64,000 bases of DNA from the NCBI RefSeq assembly GCF_900109355.1, contig NZ_FOBF01000007.1, positions 186,001 through 250,000 of the forward strand, given 5' to 3'. The notes under the pieces are model-generated. The model saw only the letters and a program-made list of their open reading frames with translations, was not told the DNA's origin and made no database searches. A program made the position numbers and the translations under genes. The stretch's first letter is position 1. Each line of letters starts with the position of its first letter. Shown here piece after piece: positions 52,959 to 61,839 of the stretch. This DNA is from Nonomuraea pusilla. Lineage in GTDB: Bacteria > Actinomycetota > Actinomycetes > Streptosporangiales > Streptosporangiaceae.

Positions 52959-54364
52959 GAAAGGACGTCCTCCCGGGTCAGCTCCGCGGTGAGCCGCTCG
53001 CCGATCCGGCGGGCCAGGCCGGGGGCGGCCAGCACGGCCGCCAGACCCGCCAGGCACCACGCCCCCGCGATCCACGGGAACAGGCTGAGCGACTGCTCGT
53101 AGAACACGTAGCACAGGTACGCGATGGCGAGCAGCGGTACCACAATCTCGTACTTGGGCACCTGCCCGCGTCCCGACACGATGAACGCGGCGACGCCCGA
53201 CGCGGCGACGGCGTAGGCGACGAGCAGGCACAGCACGCCGAGCGTGGCCAGCCAGTAGTAGGCGTCGAACGCGCTCACGCCGCTGCCGTTCAGCACCAGG
53301 TCGCCGATGAGGCCCGCGGTGAGCGCGACGAGCAGCGCCACGGTGGGGGCTCCGGTGCGGGGGTGGGTCCTGGACAGGGCGCGCGGGCCGAAGCCGTCGC
53401 GGGCCAGCGCGAACATCAGGCGGCTGGCCGCCGCGGACGAGCTGATCGTCGCGGCGAACGCCGACGCCATGGCGGTGAAGGCGATCACCAGGGAGAACCA
53501 GGTGCCGATGTAGCTCTCGGCGAGCGCCGACAGCGACGACTCGGCGCCGGAGAACGCCTTGACGCCCTCGGCGTCGGTGCCGAAGCCGATGGTCTGGGCG
53601 AACATCACGAGGACGTACAGGCCGCCGGTGAGCAGGACGCTGCCGGCGAGGGCGCGCGGGATGTTGCGCCGGGGGTCGTCCGTCTCCTCGCCGAGCGACG
53701 CGCACGCCTCGAACCCGGCCCACGACAGGAACGCGAACACGGTCGCGGTCATGACGGCCCCGCCGGTGGTGCCGTCCAGGGTGAAGACCGACAGGTCGAG
53801 GCGCTGGCCCGCCGGGCCGCCGCCGGTGCCGGTGCGGGCCACGACGACGGCGCTCAGGACGAGCATGCCGAGGATGCCGACGCCCTCGACGGCGAGCAGC
53901 GTGCGCGCGGTCACCTGGGACTCCCGCGAGTTCACCGCCCAGACGCCGGCCGCGGTGACGACGGTGACGAGGAACCAGGGAACGTTCCAGGTGAGGCCGA
54001 GCGCGGTGAAGAACGCCTCCGCGAACACGGCGGTCGCGGCGAGCGTGCAGACGGTGAAGAACAGGTACGTGCCGAGCAGGGCGAACCCGCCGAAGAAGCC
54101 GGCCTTGGGGCCGAGGGTGACGCCGGCCAGGGCGTACACGGAGCCCGCGTGGTTGAAGTGGCGGGTCAGCCGGACGAAGCCGTACGCGACCAGCGCCACG
54201 CCGGCGAGCCCCAGCACGAAGACGAGGGGGACGGCCTTGCCGACGGTCGCGGCGACGCCCGCGCCGTTGAGCGCCATGGCGAGCGTGGGCCCCATGAGGC
54301 CGACCGACAGCGTCAGCGCCTCCCAGAGTCGTAGCTTGCGCGGTGGGCGCAGTTCATCGGTCAC
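52955..54364 (-). CDS. APC-superfamily amino acid/amine permease
   Basis: 469 residues, GTG behind GGGAG. About 12 transmembrane segments with the APC first-helix motif GLMGPTLAMALNG, the conserved ALLGTYLFFTVC and the SWAGFEACASLGEETDDPRRNIPRA loop typical of amino acid-polyamine transporters. First gene of the four-gene operon, so it likely imports the compound handled by the GS-like and amidohydrolase enzymes. Twin TGAAA-N6-TTTCA sites lie 46-100 bases upstream. Confidence 0.93.
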   Translation of the reverse strand: MTDELRPPRKLRLWEALTLSVGLMGPTLAMALNGAGVAATVGKAVPLVFVLGLAGVALVAYGFVRLTRHFNHAGSVYALAGVTLGPKAGFFGGFALLGTYLFFTVCTLAATAVFAEAFFTALGLTWNVPWFLVTVVTAAGVWAVNSRESQVTARTLLAVEGVGILGMLVLSAVVVARTGTGGGPAGQRLDLSVFTLDGTTGGAVMTATVFAFLSWAGFEACASLGEETDDPRRNIPRALAGSVLLTGGLYVLVMFAQTIGFGTDAEGVKAFSGAESSLSALAESYIGTWFSLVIAFTAMASAFAATISSSAAASRLMFALARDGFGPRALSRTHPRTGAPTVALLVALTAGLIGDLVLNGSGVSAFDAYYWLATLGVLCLLVAYAVAASGVAAFIVSGRGQVPKYEIVVPLLAIAYLCYVFYEQSLSLFPWIAGAWCLAGLAAVLAAPGLARRIGERLTAELTREDVLS

Positions 54365-54409
54365 GTGGATCTCCCGGGGGGCAGAGACGGGCGAGGGACT
54401 GTTCGAGAA

Positions 54410-54425
54410 TGAAACAGAACTTTCA
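54410..54425. promoter_or_regulatory. Candidate RpiR operator 1 (TGAAA-N6-TTTCA)
   Basis: TGAAACAGAACTTTCA, perfect 5-bp inverted arms, 46 bp before the permease GTG. Same arms and spacing as the site at 54449, with centres 39 bp apart. Confidence 0.6.
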
Positions 54426-54448
54426 CCTTCTGCGTCAAGGATTCTTTG

Positions 54449-54464
54449 TGAAATATACGTTTCA
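54449..54464. promoter_or_regulatory. Candidate RpiR operator 2 (TGAAA-N6-TTTCA)
   Basis: TGAAATATACGTTTCA, identical arms to operator 1; the AT-rich centre (TATA) may be part of the permease promoter. Confidence 0.6.
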
Positions 54465-54602
54465 TCTCAACATGTGACCAAACCGGCCTCCGAGCTGGGG
54501 AGATCCGAAGGAAGGTCCGCCCGCCATCCGGACGGCACGGAAGGGGGAGGCCGGGCGGCGGTGAAGCCGCTCGGGGCCGGGGCGCTGGGGGGCGGGGCGG
54601 GC

Positions 54603-54660
54603 GGCGGCGATGCCGCCACGCGCCAGGGCCGGGGCCGGGCGCGGCGGCGGTGACGCCGCC
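54603..54660. terminator. Two consecutive hairpins after the RpiR gene
   Basis: GGCGGC-GAT-GCCGCC (54603-54617) and GGCGGCG-GTGA-CGCCGCC (54643-54660). Both are short GC stems in the 110 bases downstream of the RpiR stop and could terminate that transcript. Confidence 0.5.
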
Positions 54661-54709
54661 CCTGACCGGGGTTGGGGCCTTGGCGGGCGGCGGTGGCGCG
54701 GGGCCGGGG

Positions 54710-55558
54710 TCAGTCGACGGTGACGTCGGTGGCGAGGTCCTCGATGCGGCGCAGGCGGTCCTGGCCGAGGCGGGAGGTCACGCCCGCGATCACGGTCTCC
54801 ACCAGGGCCATCGCCGGGACGAGGCTGTCGAACGGGCTCGGCGCCTCCACCCGGGCCGGGATGACCAGCTCCGCCGCCCCGGCCGCCGGCGACAGCCACG
54901 GGTCGGTGAAGAGCACCACCTTGGCGCCGCGCCGGTGCGCCTGCCGCGCGAAGTCCACCACGTCACGCTGGTAGCGCCGGTAGTCGAACACGACGACGAC
55001 GTCCTTGCGCCCGGCGTCGACGCAGAACGCCGCCATGCCCTCGGGCCGCGTGTCGAGCACCTGCGTGCCGGGCCTGAGCAGCCGCAGGTGCAGGTCGAGG
55101 TACTCGGCGAGGAGGTGCGAGTACCGGCCGCCGAGCGAGGTGACGCGGCGCGACGGGTCGGAGATCAGCTCGACGGCCCGCTCCAGCTCGGGGTCGGACA
55201 GCGCGGCGTACGTCTCGGCCAGCCGCTGCCCGTACACCCTGCTCGCGGTGCTGCGCAGGGAGCCCTCGGCGATCTGCTGGCCGAGGGTGAGCGGCGAGGC
55301 GCGGCGGGCCTCGATCTCCTCGCGCAGCGCCTGCTGGAACGCGCGGTAGCCGGAGAAGCCCAGCCTGGCGACGAACCGCACGACGGTGGGCGCGCTGACC
55401 CCGGACCGCTCGGCGAGCCTGGCCGCGGTCTCCAGCCCGGCCGCGGGGTAGTTGGCCAGCAGGGTGCGCGCGACCAGCCGCTCGCCCGCGGAGGCGGCGT
55501 CCAGGCCGCGCCGCACTCGTTCCGCCACGGACAGGACCGCGCTGTCGTCACCGGCCAT
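54710..55558 (-). CDS. RpiR/MurR-family transcriptional regulator
   Basis: 282 residues, ATG 55558 behind GAGAGG (extension to 55642 has no ribosome binding site). N-terminal HTH_6 (LETAARLAERSGVSAPTVVRFVARLGFSGYRAFQ) and C-terminal SIS domain (about 115-250: VTSLGGRYSHLLAEYLDLHL, VVVVFDYRRYQRDVVDFARQ, VLFTDPW). SIS domains bind phosphosugars or related ligands, though in operons like this the ligand is often a nitrogen compound. Same strand as the permease operon, 345 bp upstream, with twin symmetrical sites in between, so it is the likely regulator. Confidence 0.92.
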   Translation of the reverse strand: MAGDDSAVLSVAERVRRGLDAASAGERLVARTLLANYPAAGLETAARLAERSGVSAPTVVRFVARLGFSGYRAFQQALREEIEARRASPLTLGQQIAEGSLRSTASRVYGQRLAETYAALSDPELERAVELISDPSRRVTSLGGRYSHLLAEYLDLHLRLLRPGTQVLDTRPEGMAAFCVDAGRKDVVVVFDYRRYQRDVVDFARQAHRRGAKVVLFTDPWLSPAAGAAELVIPARVEAPSPFDSLVPAMALVETVIAGVTSRLGQDRLRRIEDLATDVTVD

Positions 55559-55735
55559 CGATCGCCTCTCGCATGCGGGGTGGTCCGCCCCATTCTCCCG
55601 GCCGGGACGGGATGCCCGGACCGGCCACCCCACCCGGGCCATACGCCGCCTCTTCCCGTGGAGGTACGTGACCGGCCGCTCCCGCCCCGCACGCGCGGCC
55701 CCTCCCCCGGAGAGCCGGAGGAGGGGCGCGGCGGT

Positions 55736-55862
55736 TCAGGCGGGTCGGCGGGCCGGGGCCCGCGGGTCAGGCAGGTCAGGCGGGTCGGCCCGCCGGGCCG
55801 CCGGTCAGGCGGCAGGCGGGTCGGCGGGCCGCCTTGCTGGGGTGTCGGTCAGGCGGCCGGCT
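55736..55862. repeat. Irregular repeats across the stop of the phosphodiester glycosidase gene
   Basis: The motif TCAGGCGGGTCGGC and its variants recur at 55736, 55776 and 55814, with further TCAGGC starts at 55767, 55805 and 55849. The gene's own stop (TGA, minus strand at 55849-55851) is one of these copies. Confidence 0.6.
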
Positions 55863-58800
55863 TGGCGGACTGGTCGGCGGTCGCGGCTGCGGTCAGCGTC
55901 ACCTGGGCCTGCGTGGTGACGCCGCTGACGGTCACGGCGACCGTCACCTGGCCCTCGCGCAGGGCCGTGAGCCGGCCGGTGCCCGGGTCGAGCACGGCGA
56001 CGTGCCACGGCTTGGCGGTGCCACGCGGCCCGACGTGCAGGCCGGGCGAGCCCGACCAGGACACCGACACCGGGTAGGCGGCGGGAACGCTGCGGCCGTC
56101 CTGCTTGACGGTCGCCGTCACGTCGGCGGAGCCGCCCACGGCGAGCGACGCGGGCGCGGCCAGCGCGAGGTCGTCGACGTGCGGGCGGATCTGCGTGCCG
56201 ATCCAGTCGGGCGCGTCGGTGAACCAGTTGCGCCTGACGTGCTCGGCCTCGGACGGGGTGACCGGGTCGACGCCCCACAGCGACCAGCCGGTGAATCCGC
56301 CGTCGCCGGGCGCGGTGGCCGGGTTCTTGCCGGAGTTGCCGTTGATCACGTACGGCACGGCGTCCACGCGGGAGGCGTGGAAGGTGCCGACGTGGCCGCC
56401 GATGAACGCGGCGCCCTTGCCGGTGGAGCGCTGGAAGTCGGCGAGCCAGCCCTCGACGAGCGCCGCCTCCTTCCTGTCGCCGAGCTGGCTGCCCTTGCCC
56501 GGCGTCGGGTCGCGCGGCGGCACGTGGAACAGCACCGCGACAGAGCCGACCGACGGGTCCTCGGCCGCCGCGTCGAGCTGGGCGCGCAGCAGCGCGACCT
56601 GGTCGTAGCCGCCGCCGCGCAGGGTGAGCCTGGACGTGTCCAGCGTGATGAACCGGGTGCCCTTGTGGTCGAACGTCCGGTACGTGTCCCCGAAGACGGC
56701 CTTGAAGTTGTCGATCTTGCCGCCCATCACCTCGTGGTTGCCGGGGATGTAGGTGTAGGGCAGCTCGCCGCCGAGCTCCTCGTCGAGGACGCGCTTGGCC
56801 AGCGCGAAGTCCTCCGGCGACGCCTCGTCCACGAGGTCGCCGTCGATCAGCAGGAAGTCCGGCTTGGCGGCCTTGACCTCGCGCAGCGTGCGCCGCACGT
56901 TCCTGACGATGTCGCTGTCGGGGGCGCGGGCCACGAACTGGCCGTCGGACATGACGGCGAAGCGCCACGGCATCCGGGAGACGTCCGCCTTCACCACGGA
57001 GTCCTCGACCTTGGGCGCGGCGGGCGCGGAGACGGCCGGGGGCACCTTGGCGACGAGGCCGTCGATGACGATCTCGTTCGTGTACTTCGCGTCGGCCCGG
57101 GTCTCGGCCACGTAGAAGCGCCGCAGCCTGAGCGGGTAGTTCACGCCGGGCGGCACGGTGAACTCGACGTACTTCCAGCCGGTCCACGTCAGGTACGGGC
57201 CGCGCAGGATCTGCGACTGCCCGAGCGCGTCGTAGAACTCCAGGCTCGGCCACTCGCCCTTGCCGGTCGAGTTGATCCACATGCCGAACGCCTGCGGCTG
57301 CCCGTCCACGACGATCTGCTGCGGCGGGGCGGCGTAGGCGGCGCGGGTGGCGGTGGAGCCGGTGAAGTCGTACGAGAGCTTCAGCCCGCCCCCGGACTGG
57401 CCGGGCGCGGCCGACAGCGAGCCGGTGGCGCGCGCGGCGGCGAACGTCCAGGAGGCGGCGTCGTCGAAGGCCGCGACCTGCTTGTCCTCGAAGCCGACCG
57501 TCACCGGCAGCGCCGTGGAGGTCTTCCCGACCTTGGCCGTGACGATCCCCGAGCCGGTGGCCTTCCTGGCCTTGACGGTGAAGTAGCCGTGCTCGGCGGC
57601 GGTGACCTCGAACAGGTCGTGGTCGTAGTCGAGCGTGAGGTCGTCGGGCTCGATCGGGGCGGAGTTGCCGTTGGTGTCGTAGCCGACGACGCCGAACGTC
57701 GCGGTGCCGTCGGCGCCCTGGATGCCGAGGCGGTCGGCGGTGGTCGCCAGCCGCCGCAGCGGCTGGAGCACGGTCAGCTCCAGCGTGCCCTTGGCCTCGT
57801 CGCGGAAGGCGGTGACGGTGGTCTGGCCGGGCACGAGGGCGTGGAACCTGCCGTCGCGGACGACGCCGTGCACGGCGGGGTTCGCCCGCCACTTCGGCGA
57901 CCCGGAGGCCGGCCCGTACGTCTCGTCGTAGCCGGCGGCGGTCAGCCGCCTGGTCAGGCCGGGGAAGACCCGTTCGGGGCGCCCGCCGGCGACGGGGCCG
58001 ACGCCCGGCGCCTTCGCGGGGTCGGAGGCGGTCTCCAGCCAGAAGCCCTTGAGCTTGCCGCTGCCCTCGGGCGCGTACAGGGCCAGGCCGTTGGGGACGT
58101 GCCGCTCCCCGCCGTCGGACGGGCTGTTCTCCACCTGCACGTCGGCCGAGCCCGGCTCGCGGGCCAGCAGCGTGGAGGAGCCGCCGCCGTCGAGGTTGAG
58201 CGCGTTCGCGGCGCCCAGGTCGGCCATCATGGCGGCCAGTTCGTCGAGCGTGACGCCGCGGCTGTCGGTCTGGCGGCCGTCCACGGTCAGCAGGTACATG
58301 GTCCTGCCGTCGGCGGAGAAGCCCACCGCGGTGCGCGGGTGCGCGGCCGGGTCGGTGGAGTTCTGCACCACGCCGTCCTTGACCAGGACGTAGTTGCCGC
58401 CGACGGCCGCCTTGACGTCGGCGTCGTCCGACGCCTTGGGCTGGTAGCGCACGTCCACGCGGTCGCCGGGCTTGAGCGCGGCCAGGGCGGCGGCGCCAGC
58501 CTCGCGGCCGAGCAGCACGCTGGTGCCCGCCGGGATGGGGCCGCTGCCCGCCTCCTCGCCGACGGCGGTGACGACGCCGTCCACCAGCGTGACCTCGGTG
58601 ACGGCGGTCGCGCCCGCCACGGCCCTGGCCCTGGTGTACGAGCCCCACAGCGGCGTGAACAGGCCGACGCCGCCGCTCTGCACCATCTGGTTGAACTGGG
58701 TGAGCTTGACGGGCGAGCCGCCCGCCGGGGTGGCGGTGCCCTCGAAGTACATCTTCAGCACGCGGCCGACGCCGTCGCCGGTGACGGCCACCGCGTTGTC

Positions 58801-59268
58801 GTGCCCGGCCACGGGCGACTGGATCAGGGCGCCGTTCTGCACGCCGACGCCCTGGGCGGCGCCGGAGTTGTTGATGTCGAAGAAGTCGCCGTTGACGGCG
58901 GCGACGGCGTGGGAGCGCCTGGCGGGGCCGGACAGCGGCTCGGTCTTGGTGACCTCGCCGGAGAACACGTAGTCCGCCTTGGCGCTGCCGAGGTCGGCGC
59001 TGACGGCGTCGGCGCGCAGCCAGCCCAGGGCGTCGTAGGTGTCGAACGAGGTGAGCGTGACGCCCGGCGCGACGGGCCGGGTCTTCTTGGACGTCTCCAG
59101 GCGCCGCGCGGGCGCGGCCTGCGTGAGCAGCGTGGACGACGACGGGTAGGAGGACGCCTGGAGCGCGTCCTCGGCGGGAGGTGCGGGGTCGGCCTGCGCG
59201 GGCGCGGCCGTGCTCAGGGGCATGGCTAAGGCGAGCGCCGCGGCGGCCAGCAATCGGAGGGTCTGCAC
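55849..59268 (-). CDS. Secreted phosphodiester glycosidase / metallophosphoesterase fusion
   Basis: About 1139 residues from GTG 59268 (a TTG at 59280 is the alternative). Signal peptide LRLLAAAALALAMPLSTAAPAQA. Residues 40-380 are a NAGPA-type phosphodiester glycosidase domain (AAVNGDFFDINNSGAAQG, the hallmark ALNLDGGGSSTLL). Beta-sandwich regions follow (380-680), then a calcineurin-like phosphoesterase (about 700-930): FAVMSDGQF, LLIDGDLVDE, YIPGNHEV, LFHVPPRD, FIGGHVGTFH. The first metal motif reads DGQ, where DxH is usual; some subfamilies have Gln here. A C-terminal BIG2-like Ig domain ends the protein. Probably attacks wall- or glycan-linked phosphodiesters outside the cell. Single-gene unit. 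Confidence 0.9.
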   Translation of the reverse strand: MQTLRLLAAAALALAMPLSTAAPAQADPAPPAEDALQASSYPSSSTLLTQAAPARRLETSKKTRPVAPGVTLTSFDTYDALGWLRADAVSADLGSAKADYVFSGEVTKTEPLSGPARRSHAVAAVNGDFFDINNSGAAQGVGVQNGALIQSPVAGHDNAVAVTGDGVGRVLKMYFEGTATPAGGSPVKLTQFNQMVQSGGVGLFTPLWGSYTRARAVAGATAVTEVTLVDGVVTAVGEEAGSGPIPAGTSVLLGREAGAAALAALKPGDRVDVRYQPKASDDADVKAAVGGNYVLVKDGVVQNSTDPAAHPRTAVGFSADGRTMYLLTVDGRQTDSRGVTLDELAAMMADLGAANALNLDGGGSSTLLAREPGSADVQVENSPSDGGERHVPNGLALYAPEGSGKLKGFWLETASDPAKAPGVGPVAGGRPERVFPGLTRRLTAAGYDETYGPASGSPKWRANPAVHGVVRDGRFHALVPGQTTVTAFRDEAKGTLELTVLQPLRRLATTADRLGIQGADGTATFGVVGYDTNGNSAPIEPDDLTLDYDHDLFEVTAAEHGYFTVKARKATGSGIVTAKVGKTSTALPVTVGFEDKQVAAFDDAASWTFAAARATGSLSAAPGQSGGGLKLSYDFTGSTATRAAYAAPPQQIVVDGQPQAFGMWINSTGKGEWPSLEFYDALGQSQILRGPYLTWTGWKYVEFTVPPGVNYPLRLRRFYVAETRADAKYTNEIVIDGLVAKVPPAVSAPAAPKVEDSVVKADVSRMPWRFAVMSDGQFVARAPDSDIVRNVRRTLREVKAAKPDFLLIDGDLVDEASPEDFALAKRVLDEELGGELPYTYIPGNHEVMGGKIDNFKAVFGDTYRTFDHKGTRFITLDTSRLTLRGGGYDQVALLRAQLDAAAEDPSVGSVAVLFHVPPRDPTPGKGSQLGDRKEAALVEGWLADFQRSTGKGAAFIGGHVGTFHASRVDAVPYVINGNSGKNPATAPGDGGFTGWSLWGVDPVTPSEAEHVRRNWFTDAPDWIGTQIRPHVDDLALAAPASLAVGGSADVTATVKQDGRSVPAAYPVSVSWSGSPGLHVGPRGTAKPWHVAVLDPGTGRLTALREGQVTVAVTVSGVTTQAQVTLTAAATADQSAKPAA

Positions 59269-59387
59269 GACCGAACTCAATCGCCCATGGATATAACTTT
59301 CAAGGCTTGCGGGTGAACTAAAAGAAAATTTCAGATCTTGCGGCCCTGTGACCTGCGACACCCCGCCCGGGGGCCGGGGGAAGCCGT

Positions 59388-61670
59388 TCAACCGTCGGCG
59401 GGGGCCGGGTGGGCGGGACCGAGGACGGTCAGCCGCGACAGCGCCTCCTCGTAGGCCGGGTCGAGCCAGTAGTCGGAGTGCCAGCGGGCCGACGGCAGCG
59501 GCTCCCCCGGGCCGGGCTGGAGGGGGTCCCAGCAGAAGCGGTCCACGGTCTCCCCGTCCCCGTCGCCGTCGCCGTCGCCGTGGACGCCGGGCGCGAAGGG
59601 GTCGGCGCGGCGGAAGACGGGGCCGCCGATCGGGTCGCTCAGCCGGTACAGGTTGAGCCAGCTCACCGACTCTCGTACCGCGTGGAGGGTGGACGGGCCG
59701 AAGTAGGCGGGGAAGAAGGCGGCGTACAGGCGGCGCAGCGGCGAGCCGTGGGTGAGCAGCCGGGTGCGGCGCAGCAGGGCCGGGTCGAGCTGGAGCGTCA
59801 GCGCGGCGGCGATGACGCTGCCCTGGCTGTGACCCGACACGATGACCTCGTCGCCGTCGTTCCTGGCCAGGGCGCCGACGCGGGCGATCAGCTCGGGGAC
59901 GACCCGCTCGGTGTAGCAGGGCGGGGAGAGCGGGTGGATGGCGCGGGGCCAGAAGGTGGAGACGTCCCAGACGATGCCGACGGTGCGGCGCAGCCGGGGG
60001 TCGCCGTACGTGCGGCGGCCGAGCAGCACCAGGCCCACCACGACGGCCGTCATGGCCCAGCTCCCCCCGGTGGCGAGCAGCCCCGCCACGCCGCCGTCCG
60101 GCGTGAACAGCCGCAGCTGGGAGACGACGGTCACCGCGCCGAGCCCGGCCAGCCCGACGCCCGTGAGCACTCCCAGCACGAGCCCGGCCCGGTCGGTGAG
60201 CGACGCGAGCGCCCAGGTGTCGGCGACGGCCGGGGCGTCGCCCTCGCCGTAGTACGGCCGCAGCCTGGGCGCCAGCTCGGCGGCGGCCCGGCCGCGGATG
60301 CCCCACAGCAGGACGGCCGCCACCAGCGTCCCGGCGGCGAGCAGCGGGACGAGCGCGGCCGCCCACCAGAGCGGCTCGTCGATCAGCAGGACCCGGCCGA
60401 ACGGCGCCGGGTGCGACGGGGCGGGGCGCGACGGGGCGGGCGTGCCGAAGAACGCGGCGGTCCAGAACAGCACGCCCAGCGCCAGCGCGTTGCCCACGCC
60501 GGCCGCGATGACGAGCACGAACCAGGCGGCCATCCCGCCCAGCGCCCGGGGCTGCTCCCCTCCGCCCTCCCGCCTGTCGCGCCCGGCCAGCACCGCGACC
60601 GCGACCAGGAGGAACGCGAGGAGCCCCAGCGCGAGCGCGGTCTGGAACGTTCCAGCGCCGACCCCGGGCAGCGTCGGCGCGTACGGCGGCTCCCGCAGCC
60701 CGTCGAAGGCGGCGACCAGCGTGACGAGGACGACCAGCGGCGCCGCGGCGCGCAGGGCGGCGCAGGCGCCGGTGAGCCCAGGAGAGGACGGCTCGTCCGC
60801 GTACGGGTCGGTCCTGCGCGCGATGCCGGGCAGCGCCGCGAGCACGGCGGCGGCGATCTGGACGCCCGCGTTGGCCAGGACCAGCGCCCGCCCCGTGGGA
60901 TCGCCCGTGTACGGCGCCGCGACCGCCAGCCCGACGGACCCGGCCGCGAACGAGACGTGCACCGCGCGCAGCCGCCACACCGGCTCGCCGCCGTGCCACA
61001 GCCGGGGCCGCGCCAGCAGCACGCCGGGCCGCGCGGCCCCGCCAGGGGGCAGGACGGTCCGCTCGTCCCGCTCCCAGGTGCGGCGGGCGAGCCACCACAG
61101 CAGGGCCAGCACGCCGAGGGGCACGAGCGCGGTCACGGCGAGCCGCGGCGACGTCCGGCTCCCCCACAGGTCGCCCAGCCAGCGCACCCAGACGGGCGCG
61201 GCGTCGCCGGAGCAGGCCCGTCCCGCCTGCGCGCACTGCCAGCCGACGAGGTCGACCCCGGCCGTGGTGAGCGCGCCGACGAGCGTGCCCGTGAGCAGCA
61301 GGGCGAGCAGCCGCTGCGCCGCCTCGGCCGCGTGCCGCAGCCGCCGCCCGCCCTCCGGTCTCGGCAGCATGAAGTAGGACAGGTTCGCCAGGGAGAACGG
61401 CAGCAGGAGCAGCCACAGCGCGGCCATCCGGCCGCCCGAGGTGAGGTTGCCCCACGCGTACGCCTCCCGGTGGCGGGCCCCCGGCACGTCCGCGTGCTCC
61501 CCCGCGGGCCGCCCGCCCGGCCACCAGCGGCGGTAGAAGCCGGTGACGCCGTCGCCGACGACCAGGCGGGGGCTGGGGTGGTTGAGCATGGCCGCGGGCG
61601 GCGTGCCGGAGACCCCGTGCACGCGCAGCTCCGTCACGCCGCCGCGGCTCGTGTCGAGGAATCCGTCCAT
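59388..61670 (-). CDS. Large membrane protein with alpha/beta-hydrolase (GxSxG) C-terminus
   Basis: 760 residues, ATG 61670. The N-terminal 60 residues contain a lipase-like VTELRVHGVSGTPP, the expected first beta-strand and oxyanion region of an alpha/beta hydrolase. Then a long insertion with about ten to twelve transmembrane helices (about 85-590). The C-terminus resumes the hydrolase pattern with VIVSGHSQGSVIAAAL (nucleophile Ser in GHSQG), THGSPLRRLYAAFFP, and a late His in ARWHSDYWLDP. I infer a membrane esterase or lipase whose fold is interrupted by the membrane domain; no named family recognised. A GDGDGDGDGE stretch near residue 712 is coded by a 6-bp microsatellite. Confidence 0.72.
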   Translation of the reverse strand: MDGFLDTSRGGVTELRVHGVSGTPPAAMLNHPSPRLVVGDGVTGFYRRWWPGGRPAGEHADVPGARHREAYAWGNLTSGGRMAALWLLLLPFSLANLSYFMLPRPEGGRRLRHAAEAAQRLLALLLTGTLVGALTTAGVDLVGWQCAQAGRACSGDAAPVWVRWLGDLWGSRTSPRLAVTALVPLGVLALLWWLARRTWERDERTVLPPGGAARPGVLLARPRLWHGGEPVWRLRAVHVSFAAGSVGLAVAAPYTGDPTGRALVLANAGVQIAAAVLAALPGIARRTDPYADEPSSPGLTGACAALRAAAPLVVLVTLVAAFDGLREPPYAPTLPGVGAGTFQTALALGLLAFLLVAVAVLAGRDRREGGGEQPRALGGMAAWFVLVIAAGVGNALALGVLFWTAAFFGTPAPSRPAPSHPAPFGRVLLIDEPLWWAAALVPLLAAGTLVAAVLLWGIRGRAAAELAPRLRPYYGEGDAPAVADTWALASLTDRAGLVLGVLTGVGLAGLGAVTVVSQLRLFTPDGGVAGLLATGGSWAMTAVVVGLVLLGRRTYGDPRLRRTVGIVWDVSTFWPRAIHPLSPPCYTERVVPELIARVGALARNDGDEVIVSGHSQGSVIAAALTLQLDPALLRRTRLLTHGSPLRRLYAAFFPAYFGPSTLHAVRESVSWLNLYRLSDPIGGPVFRRADPFAPGVHGDGDGDGDGETVDRFCWDPLQPGPGEPLPSARWHSDYWLDPAYEEALSRLTVLGPAHPAPADG
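59554..59583. repeat. 6-bp microsatellite coding for (GD)n
   Basis: Five CCGTCG-type units (first and last with one change) inside the 760-residue membrane hydrolase gene, encoding alternating Gly-Asp on the minus strand. In frame, so copy number can vary without a frameshift. Confidence 0.85.
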
Positions 61671-61717
61671 GGGACGAGGATCCCTGACCTGCGGCTGTCA
61701 CGCGGAGTGATTGCCGA

Positions 61718-61730
61718 ATCGCGACGCGAT
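61718..61730. promoter_or_regulatory. 13-bp palindrome in the pullulanase divergent region
   Basis: ATCGCG-A-CGCGAT between the membrane hydrolase gene and the debranching enzyme gene. It is a plausible operator for either; it is short and GC-rich, so confidence is low. Confidence 0.3.
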
Positions 61731-61839
61731 CGCCGCGCGTGCCGACCGGCCGTACGGGTTCCGTCTCGCGGGCGTATGCCGGCTCGCCTCCGGGGAAGGC
61801 CCTCCAGAGCGGGGACGGCGCGGGGAGGAGGCGGCGCGG

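Larger units (their letters stand above)
54365..54709. other. 345-bp intergenic region between permease and RpiR genes
   Basis: No gene seen. The permease-proximal third (54400-54470) is unusually AT-rich and contains two TGAAA-N6-TTTCA sites. The rest is very G-rich with consecutive hairpins downstream of the RpiR stop. Confidence 0.75.
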
